From assembly GCA_030630245.1 (NCBI GenBank), contig DAOVNL010000020.1, positions 1 through 8,641 of the forward strand: 8,641 nucleotides of DNA, given 5' to 3'. Within the stretch, counting starts at the first letter, position 1; each line of letters opens with the position of its first letter. This DNA is from Candidatus Omnitrophota bacterium. Lineage in GTDB: Bacteria; Omnitrophota; Gorgyraeia; B26-G9. Below the pieces are notes generated by a model. The model was not told the origin of the DNA and did no database searches. It saw nothing but the letters and a program-made list of their open reading frames with translations. Shown here in pieces: positions 5,984-8,641 of the stretch. Both the position numbers and the translations under genes were made by a program.

Positions 5984-6228
5984 AGGTTGACCAGACTGAA
6001 ATAGAGGTTGTGATTTTTATGCAAAACAGCCGGGTGGAAGGGAAGCTGCATTTGCCCTCAGGCGGCAGATTGACCGATTATCTGGCTTTGGCAGAAAGAA
6101 AATTCATACCGATTACGGACTCAAAAATATTTCTTATGCCCGGTAATGAGCTTCTTTACACCGTGCCGTTTTTGAGCTTGAATAAGGATTTTATTAATTA
6201 TATATTCCCGAAAAATGAGACTGGGTAG
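5980..6228 (+). CDS. small conserved-looking protein of unknown function, embedded between leuD and leuB
   Basis: An 82-aa protein I cannot assign a function to. It overlaps leuD by four bases (ATGA) and lies 25 nt before leuB, so it is surely part of the operon. The sequence is not low-complexity: an N-terminal beta-rich stretch (EIEVVIFMQNSRVEGKLHL, 7-25), a GGRLTDYLA segment (28-36), then KFIPITDSKIFL (41-52) and LSLNKDFINYIF (66-77). It has no membrane segment, signal peptide or cysteine. The pattern resembles a small domain of unknown function that I recall as DUF6812, but I cannot confirm this. An AAAGGA at 5963-5968 may assist initiation. Its location suggests a small regulator or accessory of the isopropylmalate enzymes, or merely a passenger; nothing in the sequence decides this. 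Confidence 0.82.
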   Translation: MKVDQTEIEVVIFMQNSRVEGKLHLPSGGRLTDYLALAERKFIPITDSKIFLMPGNELLYTVPFLSLNKDFINYIFPKNETG

Positions 6229-6238
6229 CGAATAAAAA

Positions 6239-6244
6239 AAGGAG
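6239..6244 (+). promoter_or_regulatory. ribosome binding site of leuB
   Basis: A canonical AAGGAG 9 nt before the ATG at 6254, the strongest ribosome site in the cluster, fixing the leuB start. Confidence 0.8.
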
Positions 6245-6253
6245 AATTCTTAA

Positions 6254-7306
6254 ATGCGTAATATAGCTATAATACCGGGGGACGGAACAGGCCCGGAGGT
6301 TGTCGCGGAGGGCTTAAAGGTACTCGAAGCTGTAAGTAAGATTTATAACTTTGAATACAAAACAAAAATTTTTGATTGCGGCGGTGAGCGCTATCTTAAG
6401 ACAAAGGAAACGATAAACGATGCTGAGATAGAAGAGCTTAAAACTTTTGACGCGATCTATCTTGGGGCAATCGGGCATCCTGATGTAAAGCCGGGAATTC
6501 TCGAAAAAGGTATTCTTTTAAAAACCAGATTTGCTCTTGATGAGTATATAAATCTGCGTCCGGTAACTCTCTACAATAAAGACTTCTGTCCTTTAAAGGA
6601 TAAGAAAGAGGAAGATGTTGACTTTGTGGTCGTAAGAGAAAATTCAGAAGGCTTATATAAAGGAATGGGGGAGTTCCGGAATAAAGGTACAGCAGACGAG
6701 GTTGCTATCCAGACATCATACAATACCAGAAAAGGTGTTGAGCGCTGCGTAAGGTATGCTTTTGAATATACAAGAAAACGTAATAAGAAAAAAAATCTGA
6801 CTCTTTGCGGAAAAACCAATGTCCTGACTTATGCTTTTGATTTATGGCAGAGGGTTTTTGATGAAGTAGCTATTGAGTATCCGGATATTACAACCGACTA
6901 TGCTCATGTAGATGCCACGACAATGTGGTTTGTGAAAAATCCGGAATGGTTTGATGTTATTGTCACCGACAACATGTTCGGCGATATTATTACTGACTTG
7001 GGCGCTATGGTTCAGGGCGGGATGGGCGTTGCCGCGGGCGGCAATATAAATCCAGCGGGTGTTTCCATGTTTGAGCCGATCGGAGGTTCAGCGCCGAAAT
7101 ACACGGGAAAGAATGTGATCAATCCGCTGGCAGCAATTTGCGCCCTTGGAATGCTTCTTGAGAATATCAAAGAGGAAAAAGCAGCGCGGGCGGTTGAAGC
7201 GGCGGTGATCAATATCGTCAAAACTAAATTAAAGAGTCTGGCTGCGGGAAGAATGGGTTATTCTACTACTGAGATCGGTGACCTGGTTGTCGATAATCTT
7301 AAGTAA
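6254..7306 (+). CDS. leuB: 3-isopropylmalate dehydrogenase (NADP-type cofactor signature)
   Basis: A 350-aa beta-decarboxylating dehydrogenase that oxidises 3-isopropylmalate to 2-ketoisocaproate plus CO2. [11 protein letters not shown] (6-16) is the family N-terminus. Catalytic Tyr135 ([10 protein letters not shown]) and Lys187 (GKTNVL) are present, as are substrate arginines R92, R102 and R128 and metal-binding Asp244/Asp248 (MFGDIITD). The cofactor loop reads [10 protein letters not shown] (277-286). The Lys282-Tyr283 pair corresponds to Lys344-Tyr345 of NADP-dependent E. coli isocitrate dehydrogenase, where NAD-dependent LeuB has Asp-Ile. NADP use is therefore predicted. Isocitrate, homoisocitrate or tartrate/malate dehydrogenase activity cannot be excluded by motifs alone, but leuC and leuD next door favour isopropylmalate. 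The usual HGSAP motif is IGGSAP here. Confidence 0.88.
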   Translation: MRNIAIIPGDGTGPEVVAEGLKVLEAVSKIYNFEYKTKIFDCGGERYLKTKETINDAEIEELKTFDAIYLGAIGHPDVKPGILEKGILLKTRFALDEYINLRPVTLYNKDFCPLKDKKEEDVDFVVVRENSEGLYKGMGEFRNKGTADEVAIQTSYNTRKGVERCVRYAFEYTRKRNKKKNLTLCGKTNVLTYAFDLWQRVFDEVAIEYPDITTDYAHVDATTMWFVKNPEWFDVIVTDNMFGDIITDLGAMVQGGMGVAAGGNINPAGVSMFEPIGGSAPKYTGKNVINPLAAICALGMLLENIKEEKAARAVEAAVINIVKTKLKSLAAGRMGYSTTEIGDLVVDNLK

Positions 7307-7359
7307 TGGTTGTTAAAGTTTAACCCTGTATTAATTGATCAGACGGAAAATGGAATTTA

Positions 7360-8409
7360 ATGAAAAAGAAGAAAAAATATAATGTAGCAGTTGTGGGTGT
7401 CGGCGCCGTGGGAGTACAGATGCTTAGAGTTTTAAAAGAGCATAAGTTTCCTGTGGGAACCTTGCGTGTTTTGGCACGTTCGCAGAGAAAAATAAAAGTG
7501 GATAACTGCGCATATGATGTAGAAAAAATATCACCCGATTCTTTTTGTGATATAGATTTTGCTCTTTTCGCGGGCACTGAGGGCGCAAAGGGAGCGGCAG
7601 TTACTTTTGCTCCGGAGGCGGTAAAGCGCGGCGCAGTAGTTATTGATAACGGCGCTGACTTCAGAATGAAAAAAAATGTGCCTTTGATTGTACCGGAAAT
7701 AAACGGTAAGGATGCTATAATTAATAAAGGAATAATTGCCAATCCGAACTGTTCAACTATTCAGATGGTAGCGGCTCTCGCGCCTATTTACAGAAAAGCG
7801 GGAATTAAGAGAATAATTGCCAGTACTTACCAGGCAGTGAGCGGTGCCGGAAGAAGCGCCTTGAAGCAATTGTGGGAAGAAACCGGCTATATGCATAAAA
7901 TTACCGATGTCCTGAGCGCGGCAGACAATCCTATGCAATGTGAGGCAGGTAAGGACAGGGCTTTTTTAAACCAGATCGCTTTTAATGTCCTGGCGCAGAT
8001 CGGCGGGTTTCAGGAGCATGATTATACAACTGAAGAATGGAAGATGGTGCATGAAACGCATAAAATTTTTAATGACAAAAAGATCAAAATTTCCGCGACT
8101 TGCGTGCGTGTTCCTGTGCTCAATTCTCATTCTGAATCGGTTTATATTGAAACTAAAAAAACAATAACTCCAGGCGCCATTAAAAAGCTGCTGAGTAAAA
8201 CTAAGGGTGTGGTTGTTATTGATGATCCGGCAAAGGGGAAATATCCTATGCCGGGTTTAAGCAGCTGCCGCGACGAGGTATTTGTGGGAAGAATACGAAA
8301 AGATCCGTTTGTTAAAAACGGACTATGGCTATGGATCGTCAGCGATAACCTGAGAAAAGGCGCTGCCACTAATGCCGTGCAGATAGCAGAATATCTTATT
8401 GGCAGATAG
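7360..8409 (+). CDS. asd: aspartate-semialdehyde dehydrogenase
   Basis: A 349-aa cytoplasmic enzyme that reduces aspartyl-4-phosphate to aspartate semialdehyde with NADPH, the branch point for lysine/diaminopimelate, threonine and methionine. The N-terminal nucleotide-binding turn is G13-V-G-A-V-G18. ARS at 39-41 is the NADP-phosphate-binding segment. The nucleophile is Cys131 in NPNCST, TYQAVSGAG (156-164) is conserved, and Arg250 and the general-acid His257 lie in CVRVPVLNSHSE. Length matches the family. The block NVLAQIGGFQEHDYTTEEWKM (209-229) identifies Asd rather than ArgC. It begins 53 nt after leuB with only a weak ribosome site (TGGAA), so its expression may be lower. It is the last gene before a repeat-rich stretch with no further gene in view. 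Confidence 0.95.
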   Translation: MKKKKKYNVAVVGVGAVGVQMLRVLKEHKFPVGTLRVLARSQRKIKVDNCAYDVEKISPDSFCDIDFALFAGTEGAKGAAVTFAPEAVKRGAVVIDNGADFRMKKNVPLIVPEINGKDAIINKGIIANPNCSTIQMVAALAPIYRKAGIKRIIASTYQAVSGAGRSALKQLWEETGYMHKITDVLSAADNPMQCEAGKDRAFLNQIAFNVLAQIGGFQEHDYTTEEWKMVHETHKIFNDKKIKISATCVRVPVLNSHSESVYIETKKTITPGAIKKLLSKTKGVVVIDDPAKGKYPMPGLSSCRDEVFVGRIRKDPFVKNGLWLWIVSDNLRKGAATNAVQIAEYLIGR

Positions 8410-8416
8410 AGAATAA

Positions 8417-8437
8417 GTAAAAAGTAAAAAGTAAAAA
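8417..8437 (+). repeat. tandem heptad repeat, GTAAAAA x3
   Basis: Three perfect tandem copies of GTAAAAA, followed by decayed units (GGTAAAAGTAGGG, 8438-8450). Confidence 0.85.
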
Positions 8438-8457
8438 GGTAAAAGTAGGGAAAAGCA

Positions 8458-8478
8458 AAAACCGAAGTTCGAGGGACG
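8458..8478 (+). repeat. 21-bp direct repeat, copy 1
   Basis: Begins AAAACCGAAG and ends TTCGAGGGACG, identical to 8563-8583. It contains the small palindrome CGAA-G-TTCG. The copies are 105 bp apart. Confidence 0.9.
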
Positions 8479-8504
8479 CAAATTAGTTCATAGCTTAAAA
8501 TTAA

Positions 8505-8525
8505 GTAGTGAGTAGCAAGTAGCGA
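8505..8525 (+). repeat. degenerate heptad repeat, GTAGYRA x3
   Basis: GTAGTGA, GTAGCAA and GTAGCGA run in tandem with no gap. They share the GTA start and final A with the GTAAAAA units. Confidence 0.75.
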
Positions 8526-8547
8526 GAAAAACAAATATTAATATAAA

Positions 8548-8561
8548 GTAGCGAGTGGCAA
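8548..8561 (+). repeat. degenerate heptad repeat, two units
   Basis: GTAGCGA followed by GTGGCAA, immediately before copy 2 of the 21-bp repeat. Bases 8550-8557 (AGCGAGTG) are also an exact inverted repeat of 8586-8593. Confidence 0.7.
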
Positions 8562-8562
8562 G

Positions 8563-8583
8563 AAAACCGAAGTTCGAGGGACG
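8563..8583 (+). repeat. 21-bp direct repeat, copy 2
   Basis: Identical to 8458-8478. Unlike copy 1, it is followed by sequence that pairs with it to form a hairpin. Confidence 0.9.
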
Positions 8584-8596
8584 ATCACTCGCTTCG
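8568..8596 (+). other. bulged hairpin formed by copy 2 of the 21-bp repeat
   Basis: CGAAG (8568-8572) and CGAG (8575-8578) pair with CTTCG (8592-8596) and CTCG (8588-8591), giving nine base pairs with a two-T bulge and a nine-base loop. It competes with the 8-bp AGCGAGTG/CACTCGCT pairing (8550-8557 with 8586-8593). No T-run follows, so it is not a classical terminator. Confidence 0.5.
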
Positions 8597-8624
8597 CTTG
8601 TTAGGATGAAGGACGCGGTTTTAA

Positions 8625-8641
8625 GTAAAAAGTAAAAAGTA
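8625..8641 (+). repeat. tandem heptad repeat, GTAAAAA, at least two units, cut by window edge
   Basis: GTAAAAA at 8625-8631 and 8632-8638, then GTA to the end of the window. Same unit and phase context as 8417-8437. Confidence 0.8.

Larger units (their letters stand above)
8410..8641. other. non-coding repeat-built region downstream of asd
   Basis: About 230 bp to the right edge with no supportable gene on either strand. It consists mainly of 7-bp tandem units, two copies of a 21-bp direct repeat and inverted repeats, listed separately. A 19-bp string of the GTAAAAA type occurs at both ends (8415-8433 and 8623-8641). No convincing terminator with a T-run is visible. Confidence 0.7.

Noticed and set aside
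7312..7324. Dyad GTTAAA-G-TTTAAC between leuB and asd
   Set aside because: One-base centre, A/T-rich, no following T-run and no known operator match; chance is sufficient.
7320..7742. 140-codon open frame on the minus strand over the start of asd
   Set aside because: It is antisense to the conserved Asd N-terminus, shows no family resemblance, and is Ser/Thr/Pro-rich as expected from a shadow frame.
8142..8534. 130-codon minus-strand frame covering the end of asd and the repeats
   Set aside because: Its N-terminal part would be translated from the repeat region (Phe/Tyr/Leu-rich from A-rich repeats) and the rest is antisense to asd.
8410..8641. CRISPR array
   Set aside because: Only two 21-bp repeats, 105 bp apart, with internally repetitive spacers; unit sizes and spacing do not fit a CRISPR and no cas gene is present.

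Overview
The window looks like chromosomal DNA of a diderm (Gram-negative-type) bacterium with an anaerobic flavour. GmhB, an enzyme of LPS heptose synthesis, argues for an outer membrane. A NIL-domain 2[4Fe-4S] ferredoxin and an oxygen-labile LeuC/LeuD pair argue for anaerobic metabolism. Gene order, moderate A+T content and heptad-rich intergenic DNA remind me of candidate-phylum genomes such as Omnitrophota. That placement is an impression from memory, not something the sequence proves. All genes lie on the + strand.

Region 1 (1-1936): the 3' part of comEC, a DNA-uptake channel, enters from the left edge with no start codon in view. Its last ~18 codons overlap the end of a 1.07-kb element that carries a REP-associated tyrosine transposase (RAYT, HUH/Y1 family). 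The element is bounded by a perfect 19-bp inverted repeat at 865-883 and 1918-1936. The transposase has an extra C-terminal DnaA-domain-IV-like helix-turn-helix.

Region 2 (1937-3187): a consensus sigma70-type promoter (TTGACA, 17 bp, TATAAT) begins 13 bp beyond the element. It drives gmhB and an overlapping, divergent MarC-family membrane protein gene. A short hairpin directly after the marC stop may end or attenuate this unit.

Region 3 (3211-8409): a tightly spaced anabolic cluster runs NIL-ferredoxin, short ArgA-type acetyltransferase, leuC, leuD, a small unknown protein, leuB, asd. LeuC, LeuD and LeuB carry out the isomerisation and oxidative decarboxylation of leucine synthesis; leuA is not in view. 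Asd makes aspartate semialdehyde for Lys/Thr/Met. The ferredoxin resembles the partner protein of a route that makes homocysteine from aspartate semialdehyde and sulfide, which would link the first and last genes of the cluster. The LeuB homologue carries a Lys-Tyr pair where NAD-dependent enzymes have Asp-Ile, which predicts NADP preference.

Region 4 (8410-8641): about 230 bp of non-coding, repeat-built DNA. It contains 7-bp tandem units (GTAAAAA and GTAGYRA types), a 21-bp direct repeat 105 bp apart, and a bulged hairpin. It runs off the right edge.

The most interesting points are the inverted-repeat-bounded RAYT element and its effect on comEC and the gmhB promoter, the heptad repeat region, the ferredoxin/asd link, the LeuB cofactor signature, and the unknown small gene between leuD and leuB.
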